From: Acidobacteriota bacterium
Lineage (GTDB): Bacteria; Acidobacteriota; Terriglobia; Bryobacterales; Bryobacteraceae
NCBI GenBank assembly: GCA_947466555.1
Contig: CANIFK010000191.1
Coordinates: 1-8,451 of the forward strand
Length of the DNA stretch: 8,451 nt
Direction: 5' to 3'
A model generated the notes under the pieces. It was given only the letters and a program-made list of their open reading frames with translations. It searched no databases and had not been told where the DNA came from. Below are positions 1-7,316 of this stretch, piece after piece; the first letter of the stretch is position 1, and each line of letters begins with the position of its first letter. A program made the translations under genes and the position numbers.

Positions 1-2179
1 CGACGTTCTCGAGCGCGTCGAAGCTGTCAAGAAGGACACCCTCCCCGCCGGCGTCGAAATCGCCATCACCCGCCACTACGGCGAAACGGCCTCGGAGAAG
101 TCGAACGAACTCCTCTTCCACATGGCCATCGCCATCTTCTCGGTCACGCTCTTAATCGGCCTCACCCTCGGCGTCCGCGAATCCGGAATCGTCTTCGTCG
201 CCATCCCGGTCACCCTCGCCCTCACGCTCACGGTCTTCTACCTCTACGGCTACACGCTGAACCGCATCACATTATTCGCCCTCATCTTCTCCATCGGCAT
301 CCTCGTCGACGACGCCATCGTCATCGTCGAAAACGTCGTCCGCCACGCCCGTATGGCGTCCAACGACGGTCGCCCGCTCACCGACATCGCCATCGAAGCC
401 GTCGACGAAGTCGGCAACCCGACAATTCTCGCCACTCTCACCGTCATCGCCGCCATCCTCCCCATGGCCTTCGTCGGCGGCCTCATGGGTCCCTACATGC
501 GCCCCATCCCCATCGGCGCCACCGCCGCCATGATCTTCTCCCTATTAGTCGCGTTCCTGGTAACTCCCTGGGCCACCGTCCGCTTACTCAAACACGATAA
601 CTCCGGCCATCACGACGGCCACGAAGACAAACTGACAATCCTTTACCGGAAGTGGATGGACAAGCTCATCCATCAACCCTTCTTCCGCTGGTCCTTCCTC
701 GGCGCCGTCGCCTTCATGCTGCTGGCCGCCTGCGGGCTCATCTACATCAAGTTCGTCCAGGTGAAGATGCTGCCCTTCGACAACAAGAGCGAGTTCCAGG
801 TCATCATCAACATGCCCGAAGGCACCCCGCTCGAAGAGACGGCCCGCGCCGCCCGTGCGTTAGCCGACGCCACCCTCGACCAGCCCGAAGTTACCGACGT
901 CCAGACCTACTCCGGCACCGCCAGCCCCTATAACTTCAACGGCCTCGTCCGTCATTACTTCCTGCGCTCGGCCCCCAACATGGCCGACCTTCAGGTCAAC
1001 CTCAAAAACAAACACGATCGAAAGAACGACTCCCACGCCATAGCCCGCCAAATGCGCCAGCGCCTCCTGCCGATTGCGAAGCAATTCAACGCCCGCATCC
1101 AGGTCGCCGAAGTCCCCCCCGGCCCTCCTGTCCTCCAAACCCTCGTCGCCGAAGTCTACGGACCCGACGCCAAGGGCCGCGACCGGGTGGCGAAGGAGAT
1201 CATGAGCGTCCTCGAAAAGACCAACGGCGTCGTCGACATCGATTGGTACGGCGAAGACGATCAACCCCGCCGCCGCTACAAGCTCGATGAAACGAAGGCA
1301 GCCGCCAACGGCATTACCGCCGAAATGCTCGCCCGGACACTCGAACTCGCCGCCGCCGGCCACTCCGTCGGCATCCTCCATGACGACAACGCCAAAGAGG
1401 ACATCCCCATCCAAGTAAGGCTCGACCGCGCTCTCCGCTCCCGCCCCGAGACATTCCTAAGCCTCCGCGTCAACGGAGTCGCCCTCTCCGAATTCGTGAC
1501 CGTCGAAGAAGGCATCGCCGACAAAGCCATCTACCGCAAAAATCTCCAGCCCGTCACCTACGTCACCGCCGATGTCGCCGGCGTCGTCGAATCCCCCGTC
1601 TACGTCATCTTCGACCTCTCCGACAAAGTCGACAAAATCGCCGGCGCCTACACCGTCAAATGGGACGGCGAATGGTTCATCACCAAAGAGGTCTTCCGCG
1701 ACCTTGGAATCGCCTTCGGCGCCGTCATGATTCTCATCTACATCCTGGTCGTCGGCTGGTTCGAAAGCTTCCTGACGCCGCTGTTGATCATGGCCGCAAT
1801 CCCGTTCTCCCTCGTCGGCATCCTCCCCGCCCACGGCGCGCTCAACGCCTTCTTCACCGCCACCTCAATGATCGGCTTCATCGCCGGCGCCGGCATCGTC
1901 GTCCGCAACTCCATCATCCTCGTCGACTTCATCGAGCTCCGCCGAAAAGAAGGCATGCCGCTCGACCTCGCCGTCATCGACGCCGGCGCCGTCCGCTTCC
2001 GGCCCATGATGCTCACCGCGGCCGCCGTAGTCGCCGGCAGCCTGGTCATACTCTTCGACCCCATCTTCCAAGGCCTGGCAATATCGCTCATGGCCGGCGA
2101 AATCGCCTCCCTCATGCTGTCCCGGGTCACCGTACCAATTCTTTACTTCATCGCCAATCGCTCAGGAGACTTAAAATAA
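1..2179 (+). CDS. RND-family efflux pump inner-membrane permease, C-terminal part (5' end outside window)
   Basis: This is a proton-driven inner-membrane transporter subunit of a tripartite efflux system. The reading frame is open from base 2, so the true start lies upstream. The 725 visible residues are about two thirds of the roughly 1050 usual for the family. Near the start is a segment with HYGETASEKSNELL just before TM2. TM2-TM4 follow, ending in GILVDDAIVIVEN, whose Asp pair (bases 308-313) matches the AcrB TM4 proton-relay aspartates. TM5-TM6 come next, then TM7, the second periplasmic porter/docking half (about 770-1660), and TM8-TM12. TM10 reads VVRNSIILVDF, with Arg (1904-1906) where AcrB has the relay Lys. 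The YTLNRITLFALIFSIG signature suggests the hydrophobic/amphiphilic efflux type rather than CusA-like metal export, but the substrate cannot be told. The stop overlaps the next start (TAATG). The adaptor and outer-membrane partner are not in view. Confidence 0.93.
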   Translation, partial: DVLERVEAVKKDTLPAGVEIAITRHYGETASEKSNELLFHMAIAIFSVTLLIGLTLGVRESGIVFVAIPVTLALTLTVFYLYGYTLNRITLFALIFSIGILVDDAIVIVENVVRHARMASNDGRPLTDIAIEAVDEVGNPTILATLTVIAAILPMAFVGGLMGPYMRPIPIGATAAMIFSLLVAFLVTPWATVRLLKHDNSGHHDGHEDKLTILYRKWMDKLIHQPFFRWSFLGAVAFMLLAACGLIYIKFVQVKMLPFDNKSEFQVIINMPEGTPLEETARAARALADATLDQPEVTDVQTYSGTASPYNFNGLVRHYFLRSAPNMADLQVNLKNKHDRKNDSHAIARQMRQRLLPIAKQFNARIQVAEVPPGPPVLQTLVAEVYGPDAKGRDRVAKEIMSVLEKTNGVVDIDWYGEDDQPRRRYKLDETKAAANGITAEMLARTLELAAAGHSVGILHDDNAKEDIPIQVRLDRALRSRPETFLSLRVNGVALSEFVTVEEGIADKAIYRKNLQPVTYVTADVAGVVESPVYVIFDLSDKVDKIAGAYTVKWDGEWFITKEVFRDLGIAFGAVMILIYILVVGWFESFLTPLLIMAAIPFSLVGILPAHGALNAFFTATSMIGFIAGAGIVVRNSIILVDFIELRRKEGMPLDLAVIDAGAVRFRPMMLTAAAVVAGSLVILFDPIFQGLAISLMAGEIASLMLSRVTVPILYFIANRSGDLK
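2164..2169 (+). promoter_or_regulatory. Ribosome binding site of the DUF2892 gene
   Basis: AGGAGA lies 9 nt before the ATG at 2179, inside the last codons of the pump gene. It is the clearest Shine-Dalgarno match at any gene start in the window and supports the 62-residue frame as a translated gene. Confidence 0.6.
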
Positions 2180-2367
2180 TGAACGTAGATCGCGCCCTCC
2201 GCCTCGTCGCCGGCGTCGTCGTGATGGTCACCGTCGCCCTCGGTCACTTCGTTGACGCCAACTGGTACTACTTCACCGCCTTCGTCGGCCTCAACCTCTT
2301 CCAGTCGGCGTTCACCAACTGGTGCCCAATGATGACAATATTGAGGAAGATGGGATTACAAGGCTAA
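2179..2367 (+). CDS. DUF2892 / YgaP-type small two-helix membrane protein
   Basis: This 62-residue protein begins MNVDRALRLVAGVVVMV and ends NWCPMMTILRKMGLQG. The layout is typical of the DUF2892 family (transmembrane part of YgaP): a short N-terminal MNxDRxLR segment, two hydrophobic helices (about residues 8-24 and 29-47), and a conserved Cys-Pro (C49-P50) followed by a basic amphipathic tail. The family's function is not settled. In E. coli YgaP the domain anchors a rhodanese, but here it stands alone without one. The start is fixed by the AGGAGA site and by the TAATG overlap with the pump stop. The stop overlaps the cydA start in the same TAATG fashion, so it is probably translated with both neighbours. 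Genes of this type are often found beside RND pumps and redox genes, from general knowledge. A cofactor or thiol role for C49 is speculation. Confidence 0.85.
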   Translation: MNVDRALRLVAGVVVMVTVALGHFVDANWYYFTAFVGLNLFQSAFTNWCPMMTILRKMGLQG

Positions 2368-3683
2368 TGGATTCCGCCCTCGGGCTACACCGGCTGCACT
2401 TCGCGTTCACGATCACTTACCACTACCTCTTCCCCCAGTTGACGATGGGCCTCGCCCTGCTCATCTTCATCCTGAAGACGATGGCCATCCGCACCGGCAA
2501 CCCGCTCTACGAAAACGCCGCCCGCTTCTGGACCAAAATCTTCGGCATCAACTTCGCCATGGGCGTCGTCACCGGCATCCCCATGGAGTTCCAATTCGGC
2601 ACCAACTGGTCCCGCTTCTCAAAAGCCACCGGCGGCGTCATCGGCCAGCTCCTCGCCATGGAGGGCATGTACTCCTTCTTCCTCGAATCCTCCTTCCTCG
2701 GCATCCTCCTCTACGGTCGTGAGAAGGTCGGTCCACGCGTCCACTGGTTCGCCTCCCTCGCCGTCTTCCTCGGCTCATGGCTCAGCGGCTTCTTCATCAT
2801 TGCCACCGACTCCTGGATGCAACACCCCGTCGGCCACCGCATCGGCCCCAACGGCGAAATCATCCTCGACTCCCTCTCCGCGCTCCTGCTAAACCCCTGG
2901 ACCTTCGTCCAATACGCCCACAACATGACCGCCTCCGTCGTCACCGCCTCCGCCGTCATGTGCGCCGTCGGCGCCTTCTACGTCCTGTCTAACAAACACC
3001 TCGAATACGGCCGCCTCTTCCTCACCATTGGCGTCCCCGCCTTCGCCCTCTCCGCCGTTATGGTCGCCTTCCCCACCGGCGACATCCAGGGCAAAATGGT
3101 CGCCCAATACCAGCCCGTCGCCCTCGCCGCCATGGAGGGCCACTTCGATACCAAATCCGGCGCCAGCCTGAACGTCATCGGCCAACCCGACGTCGAAAAC
3201 CAGCGCATCGATAATCCCATCACCCTACCCAAGGTCCTCAGCTTCATCTCCTACGGCCGCTGGAACGCCGAAGTAAAAGGCCTCAACGACGTCCCCCGCG
3301 ACCAATGGCCCGACAACATCGGCCTCCTCTTCTACTCCTTCCACATCATGGTCGGCCTCGGCACGGTGATGATCGCCCTCTCGCTGGTAGCTTTCCTTTT
3401 CCTTCGCCTCAAGAAACTCGACACAAACAAACCCCTCCTCTGGGCCCTCCTCCTCGCCTTCCCCCTCCCCTACATCGCCACCACCTTCGGCTGGATGACC
3501 ACCGAGCTCGGCCGCCAACCCTGGCTCGTCTACGGCCTCCTCCGCACCGCCGACGGCTACTCCACCCGCGTCTCCGCCGGCAACACCCTCTTCACCCTCC
3601 TGGGCTTCCTCGGCCTCTACGCCCTGCTCAGCATGCTCTTCCTCTTCCTCATCCAACGCGAACTCGCCAAAGGTCCTGAATAA
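2367..3683 (+). CDS. cydA: Cytochrome bd-type quinol oxidase subunit I
   Basis: This is the haem-bearing subunit of a cytochrome bd oxidase, which oxidises membrane quinol and reduces O2 to water without pumping protons. The 438 residues fit the short Q-loop (CioA-like) forms rather than the 522-residue E. coli protein. Key residues fall at or near E. coli positions: H19 (high-spin haem b595), E99 and E107 (AMEG and FFLES), H185 and M328 (low-spin haem b558 ligands, E. coli H186 and M393), and ELGRQPW with E380 and R383. The Q-loop keeps E257 (AAMEG), but the residue matching E. coli K252 is Ala. I chose the ATG at 2367 because it places H19 in register and overlaps the upstream stop (TAATG). 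An ATG at 2322 would add 15 residues unlike the family. Only a weak AAGG precedes the start, which suggests translational coupling. It abuts cydB. Confidence 0.96.
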   Translation: MDSALGLHRLHFAFTITYHYLFPQLTMGLALLIFILKTMAIRTGNPLYENAARFWTKIFGINFAMGVVTGIPMEFQFGTNWSRFSKATGGVIGQLLAMEGMYSFFLESSFLGILLYGREKVGPRVHWFASLAVFLGSWLSGFFIIATDSWMQHPVGHRIGPNGEIILDSLSALLLNPWTFVQYAHNMTASVVTASAVMCAVGAFYVLSNKHLEYGRLFLTIGVPAFALSAVMVAFPTGDIQGKMVAQYQPVALAAMEGHFDTKSGASLNVIGQPDVENQRIDNPITLPKVLSFISYGRWNAEVKGLNDVPRDQWPDNIGLLFYSFHIMVGLGTVMIALSLVAFLFLRLKKLDTNKPLLWALLLAFPLPYIATTFGWMTTELGRQPWLVYGLLRTADGYSTRVSAGNTLFTLLGFLGLYALLSMLFLFLIQRELAKGPE

Positions 3684-4694
3684 ATGGGAGAAGTCTGGTT
3701 CTGGCTCATCGCCCTATCCCTAGCTATCTATGTATTGCTCGACGGCTTCGACCTCGGTGCCGGCGCCCTCCACCTCTACCTCGCCAAAACCGACGAAGAG
3801 CGCGAGCAGATCCTCGCCTCCATCGGCCCCTTCTGGGATGGCAACGAGGTCTGGCTCCTCGCCGGCGGCGGCACGTTTTTCTTCGCCTTCCCTTCGCCGT
3901 TTTCTGCTGCATTTTCGGGATTTTATCTGCCATTAATGGTGGTTTTATGGCTACTTTTGCTGCGCGGAATCGCCATCGAAAGCCGCCATCTGCTCCACAA
4001 CGCCCTCTGGAACCCGTTCTGGGACGTCATCTTTTCCGCCTCCTCCGCCCTCCTTTGCATCTTCTTCGGAGCGGCCCTCGGCAACGTCATCCGCGGCGTC
4101 CCGCTCGACGGGAATGGCGAGTTTTTCCTCCCCCTCTGGACCACCTTCACGCCCGGCCCCAATCCCGGCATTCTCGATTGGTACACGGTCCTGGTCGCCG
4201 TTCTCGCCACCGTCGCCCTGCTCCACCACGGCGCCCTCTGGGTCGCCTATCGCACCCACCAACCCCTTGAAAACAGAGCCCTCGATGCCGCCAAACACCT
4301 CTGGATCGCCCTCACCGTCCTCACCCCCATCGTCACCCTGGTCAGCCAGTACGTCCGCCCCGGCCTGTTCGATAACTTCGGCCGCTACCCCATCGGCGTC
4401 GCCTTCCCCATCCTCGCCATTTTCGGCCTCACCGCCTCCCGCGGCACCCGCAAGTTCCTCGGCTCCTGCGCCTTCCTCCTGGGCATGTTGCTCAGCGTCG
4501 TCTTCAGCGTCTTCCCTAGCATCCTCCCCGGCATCGGAAACCCCGGATTAACCATCCATAACAGCGCCGCGCCCCTCTATGGACTCCAAATCGGGCTAGT
4601 ATGGTGGATTCCGGCTTTTCTCCTCTCCTGCGCCTACGCGGCATTCCTCTACCGCCGATTCGCTGGAAAAGTGGACCGTCCGGCAGCAACTTGA
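3684..4694 (+). CDS. cydB: Cytochrome bd-type quinol oxidase subunit II
   Basis: This integral membrane partner of CydA is needed to assemble the oxidase. It is 336 residues long, close to the usual family length. The N-terminus carries the family signature DGFDLGAG (D20 onward), followed by GPFWDGNEVWLLAGGG (W51, D52, equivalent to E. coli W57 and D58) and AFSGFYLPL. About eight hydrophobic segments follow, ending in a basic tail (YRRFAGKVDRP). The ATG comes directly after the cydA stop, with an AAAGG site (3669-3673) 10 nt upstream. No cydX-like small subunit follows, and no cydCD genes are in the window. Codons 70-93 (3891-3962) use no C-ending codon at all, in sharp contrast to the rest of the gene, although the protein there is a normal CydB. 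Confidence 0.96.
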   Translation: MGEVWFWLIALSLAIYVLLDGFDLGAGALHLYLAKTDEEREQILASIGPFWDGNEVWLLAGGGTFFFAFPSPFSAAFSGFYLPLMVVLWLLLLRGIAIESRHLLHNALWNPFWDVIFSASSALLCIFFGAALGNVIRGVPLDGNGEFFLPLWTTFTPGPNPGILDWYTVLVAVLATVALLHHGALWVAYRTHQPLENRALDAAKHLWIALTVLTPIVTLVSQYVRPGLFDNFGRYPIGVAFPILAIFGLTASRGTRKFLGSCAFLLGMLLSVVFSVFPSILPGIGNPGLTIHNSAAPLYGLQIGLVWWIPAFLLSCAYAAFLYRRFAGKVDRPAAT

Positions 4695-4721
4695 TCTCAG
4701 TTTCGGGGTTTATCATCGGTT
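4695..4721 (+). other. Short gap between cydB and the BACON-protein gene
   Basis: These 27 bases hold no inverted repeat that would make a terminator. A GGGG run (around 4705) sits about 13 nt before the ATG at 4722, too far for a good Shine-Dalgarno site. TTGATC at 4691-4696 resembles a -35 box, but no -10 box lies at a proper distance. I therefore see no evidence of a transcript boundary here. Confidence 0.5.
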
Positions 4722-7316
4722 ATGACTTTACGGGTCGCGCTCGCGGCGCTGTTCTTTGCATTCGGCCTCCAGGCCCAGACCTGTACCTCGGTCACCCTCA
4801 ACAACACCGGCGCCTTCGCCAACGCCACCGCCAGTAACGGCACTTTCACCATCACTGGCACCCCGTCCAACTGTGCCAAATCCGCCACCAGCAACGTTCC
4901 CTGGATCACAATCAGCTTCGGCGGCGGCACCGCCAACCCCTCCACCGTCGGCTACTCCGTCCAGGCCAACGCCTCCCCGAACCAGCGCATAGGCACCATC
5001 ACCGTCAATGGCGGCCTCGCCACGTTCTCGGTCACCCAGTCCGGCATCGCCTGTACCTACAACATCTCCCCCGCCTCGGCCACCATCACCGCCGATGGCG
5101 GCACCGGCACCGCCAACGTCACCACCACCTCCGAATGCGCCTGGACGCCCACCTCCTCCGCCTCCTGGATCACCATCACCGGCGGCGCCACCACCGGCAA
5201 CGGCAGCTTCTCCTACCGCGTCGCGCCCAACACCACCAAAGACGCCCGTTCAGCCACCATCAACGTCGGTAACGACACCCTCACCATCAACCAGAACCCC
5301 GCCTGCAGCTTCACCCTCGCCCCCAGCTTCCAACAGATCCGCGCCTCCGCCGAATCCGGCTCCGTCACCATCACCGCCAACGTATCCAGCTGCGCCCGCA
5401 GCGCCATCAGCGATTCCTCCTGGCTCACCATCCCCGTCGGCTCCTCCGGCACCGGCACCGCCACCCTCTCCTGGACCGCCGCCGCCAACACCACCGCCAG
5501 CCCCCGCACCGGCCGCATCACCGTCGGCGACGCCACCTTCTCCGTCCAACAGGAAGGCGGCGCCTGCACCTTCTCCCTCGCCCCCACCACCCAAAACGTC
5601 ACCGCCATCGGCGGCACCGGGTCGTTCACCATCACGACAAGCTGCCAGTGGGCCGCCGCCACCACCGCGCCCTGGCTCACCATCACCAGCGCCTCCTCCG
5701 GCACCGGCACCGCCACCCTCAGCTTCCGGGCCGATCCCAACCCCACGCCCGCTCAACGCACCGGCTCCATCACCATCGGCGGCACCGCCTTCCTGGTCAC
5801 ACAGGACGCAGCCGGCTGCTCTCTCGAAATCTCCTCCAGCGCCGTCGAAGTCCCCTCCGGCGGCGGCGGCGGCAGCTTTGAAATCTCTTCCACCATCGGC
5901 TGCAACTGGACCGCCGGCGCCAACGTCCCCTGGATCACCATCGTCGCCGGCTCGAGCGGCAATGCCAACGCCACCCTAAGCTTCACCGCCGCGCCCAACA
6001 CCACCCCCGGCACCCGCACCGGCCTCATCACCGTCGGCAACCGCACCTTCACCGTCACCCAGCCCGGCGCCGCCTGCGAACTCTCCATCGCCCCCACGTC
6101 CAACACCAACATCCCCTCCAACGCCTTCCAGGGCACCATCGCCATCACCTCCACCTGCCAGTGGACCGCCCAGTCCTCCGTCCCCTGGATCACCATCACC
6201 GCCGGAGCCAGCGGTACCGGCAACGGCCAGGTCGATTACTCCATCCCCGCCAACCCCTCGGCCACCACCCGCACCGGAACCATTCGCATCGGGAATCTCA
6301 CATTCAACGTCAGCCAGTCCGGCGGCGGCTGCACGCTCTCCATCGCCCCCCAACGCGCCACCGTCGCCGGCGGCAACGCCAACGGCCGCTTCACCGTCAA
6401 CGGCTCCCTCGGCTGCCAGTGGACCCCCTCCACCACCGATCTCTGGATCACCATCTCCGGCTTCTCCTCCATCAACGGCTCCGGCGCCGTCGACTTCACC
6501 ACCACCCCCAACTTCACCGGCGCCGAACGCACCGGCTCCATCAAACTCACCAACGACGTATCGTTCACAGTGGTCCAATCCACCGCCAAACCCGCGATCG
6601 TCGCCAACGGCATTCTCAACGCCGCCAGCTTCAAAGGCGGCCCCGTCGCCCCCGGTGAAATCGTCACCATCTACGGCACCCTCATGGGCCCGGCGGAAAT
6701 CAAAACCCTCGAACTCACCACCGACCGCACGGGCATCACCGACTCACTAGCCAACACCCGCGTCCTCTTCGATGGCCAGCCCTCGCCCATGATCTACACC
6801 ACCGAAAAACAGATCTCCGCCATCGTCCCCTACGAACTCCAAGGCAAGACCACCGCGAAGCTCAAAGTGGAATACCAGGGCGCGCAATCGGACGAAGTCG
6901 AAGTCGCCGTCGCCCCCACCGCCCCGGCCATCTTCACCCAAAACGCCAGCGGCACCGGCCTCGGCGCGGTTCTCAATCAGGACAACTCGCTCAACACCGC
7001 CGCCAACGCCGCCCAGCGCAATTCCATCATCCAGATCTTCGCCACCGGCGGCGGCCAGACCACGCCCGCCGGCCAAACCGGCAAACTAGCCGGCACCCCG
7101 CTCCCGCAGTACCCCGCCGGCCGCGTCACCGTTCGCATCAACAACATCGACGCCCCCGTCGTCTACTCCGGCGCCGCGCCCGGCTTGATCCAGGGCCTCA
7201 TCCAGATCAACGCCCGCGTACCGGCCACCGCCCCCATCGGCGCCGCCGTGCCCATCGTCGTTCGCATCAATAACGTCGATAGCCCCACCGGCGTCACCAT
7301 CGCCGTCCGCCAATGA
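4722..7316 (+). CDS. Secreted protein with seven BACON-like repeats and a Solibacter C-terminal domain (TIGR03437)
   Basis: The 864-residue protein has a predicted Sec signal peptide (MTLRVALAALFFAFGLQA, cleavage near residue 18-19), so it acts outside the cytoplasm. Residues 21-619 are seven tandem repeats of about 85 residues, starting near 21, 111, 195, 282, 366, 452 and 537. The pattern is C-x-(L/I)xP, then a second Cys, W(I/L)TI, SGTG, RTGxITVG and F.VTQ, that of BACON-like Ig folds. Each repeat has exactly two Cys 26-30 apart, and no other Cys occurs, so one disulfide per repeat is likely. Residues about 628-864 (ILNAASF, APGEIVTIYG, PAIFT, ATGGGQT, GLIQGLIQINARVP) match the uncharacterised Solibacter C-terminal domain, which has many paralogs in that group. 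No catalytic motif is visible. Glycan or protein binding is possible by family analogy, but the ligand is unknown. The stop overlaps the next start (ATGA). Confidence 0.9.
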   Translation: MTLRVALAALFFAFGLQAQTCTSVTLNNTGAFANATASNGTFTITGTPSNCAKSATSNVPWITISFGGGTANPSTVGYSVQANASPNQRIGTITVNGGLATFSVTQSGIACTYNISPASATITADGGTGTANVTTTSECAWTPTSSASWITITGGATTGNGSFSYRVAPNTTKDARSATINVGNDTLTINQNPACSFTLAPSFQQIRASAESGSVTITANVSSCARSAISDSSWLTIPVGSSGTGTATLSWTAAANTTASPRTGRITVGDATFSVQQEGGACTFSLAPTTQNVTAIGGTGSFTITTSCQWAAATTAPWLTITSASSGTGTATLSFRADPNPTPAQRTGSITIGGTAFLVTQDAAGCSLEISSSAVEVPSGGGGGSFEISSTIGCNWTAGANVPWITIVAGSSGNANATLSFTAAPNTTPGTRTGLITVGNRTFTVTQPGAACELSIAPTSNTNIPSNAFQGTIAITSTCQWTAQSSVPWITITAGASGTGNGQVDYSIPANPSATTRTGTIRIGNLTFNVSQSGGGCTLSIAPQRATVAGGNANGRFTVNGSLGCQWTPSTTDLWITISGFSSINGSGAVDFTTTPNFTGAERTGSIKLTNDVSFTVVQSTAKPAIVANGILNAASFKGGPVAPGEIVTIYGTLMGPAEIKTLELTTDRTGITDSLANTRVLFDGQPSPMIYTTEKQISAIVPYELQGKTTAKLKVEYQGAQSDEVEVAVAPTAPAIFTQNASGTGLGAVLNQDNSLNTAANAAQRNSIIQIFATGGGQTTPAGQTGKLAGTPLPQYPAGRVTVRINNIDAPVVYSGAAPGLIQGLIQINARVPATAPIGAAVPIVVRINNVDSPTGVTIAVRQ
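5441..5468 (+). repeat. 28-nt exact direct repeat, copy 1
   Basis: This segment in BACON unit 3 is identical over 28 nt to 5693-5720 in unit 4, exactly 252 bp (84 codons) downstream. It encodes the SSGTGTATL turn of the repeat. Flanking bases differ at once on both sides. Confidence 0.8.
5693..5720 (+). repeat. 28-nt exact direct repeat, copy 2
   Basis: Second copy of the identical 28-nt tract, in BACON unit 4 (first copy at 5441-5468). The identity suggests local duplication or gene conversion between neighbouring units. Strong codon preference on a conserved peptide could also produce it. Confidence 0.8.
6603..7313 (+). other. Region encoding the Solibacter-type C-terminal domain (TIGR03437)
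   Basis: Residues about 628-864 of the secreted protein follow the pattern I know from this family: NGILNAASFKGGPVAPGEIV near the start, an IVPYEL segment, PAIFT, LNQDNSLN, QIFATGGGQT, PLPQYPAG, and the closing GLIQINARVPATAPIG with a beta-rich end. There are no cysteines. The domain's role is unknown. Its constant position at the C-terminus of diverse secreted acidobacterial proteins suggests a shared surface, sorting or adhesion function, which is inference. Confidence 0.85.

Larger units (their letters stand above)
4782..6578 (+). repeat. Seven tandem BACON-like domain repeats (protein-level)
   Basis: Seven units of roughly 252-270 bp encode residues 21-619 of the secreted protein. First cysteines are C21, C111, C195, C282, C366, C452 and C537; second cysteines are C51, C139, C224, C308, C394, C479 and C565. 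Units 2, 4, 5, 6 and 7 have a Trp two residues after the second Cys (C-A/Q/N-W). Units 1 and 3 have CAKSA and CARSA instead. Divergence is high except for short identical DNA tracts, so the array is mostly old. Confidence 0.85.

Noticed and set aside
860..1414. A 184-residue - strand open frame within the pump gene, with similar ones at 2889-3185 and 3225-3656
   Set aside because: All are shadows caused by the C-ending codon preference, with biased composition and no family match.
1..2179. Assigning the RND pump as a CusA/CzcA heavy-metal exporter
   Set aside because: The visible signatures fit the hydrophobic/amphiphilic efflux type better, and the N-terminal third and adaptor gene, which would help, are outside the window.
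2322..2366. An earlier in-frame ATG for cydA at 2322
   Set aside because: It would add 15 acidic residues (MPNDDNIEEDGITRL) unlike CydA and overlap the DUF2892 gene. The ATG at 2367 puts the haem ligand at H19, as in E. coli.
4695..4721. A cydX-type small subunit gene after cydB
   Set aside because: The gap is only 27 bp and no short hydrophobic frame of the CydX kind follows cydB.
4691..4726. A possible promoter before the BACON gene (TTGATC as -35)
   Set aside because: No -10-like hexamer occurs at 16-18 bp spacing. TATCAT is only 14 bp away and TATGAC is 24 bp away and overlaps the start codon.
5008..5979. A 323-residue Pro/Ser/Ala-rich open frame on the + strand inside the BACON gene
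   Set aside because: It is a frame-shifted reading of the Thr/Ser/Gly-rich repeats. The other frame has a signal peptide, seven regular domains and paired cysteines.
4782..6578. A CRISPR-like or satellite repeat array
   Set aside because: The periodicity is about 255 bp in coding DNA with divergent units, and is fully explained by tandem protein domains.
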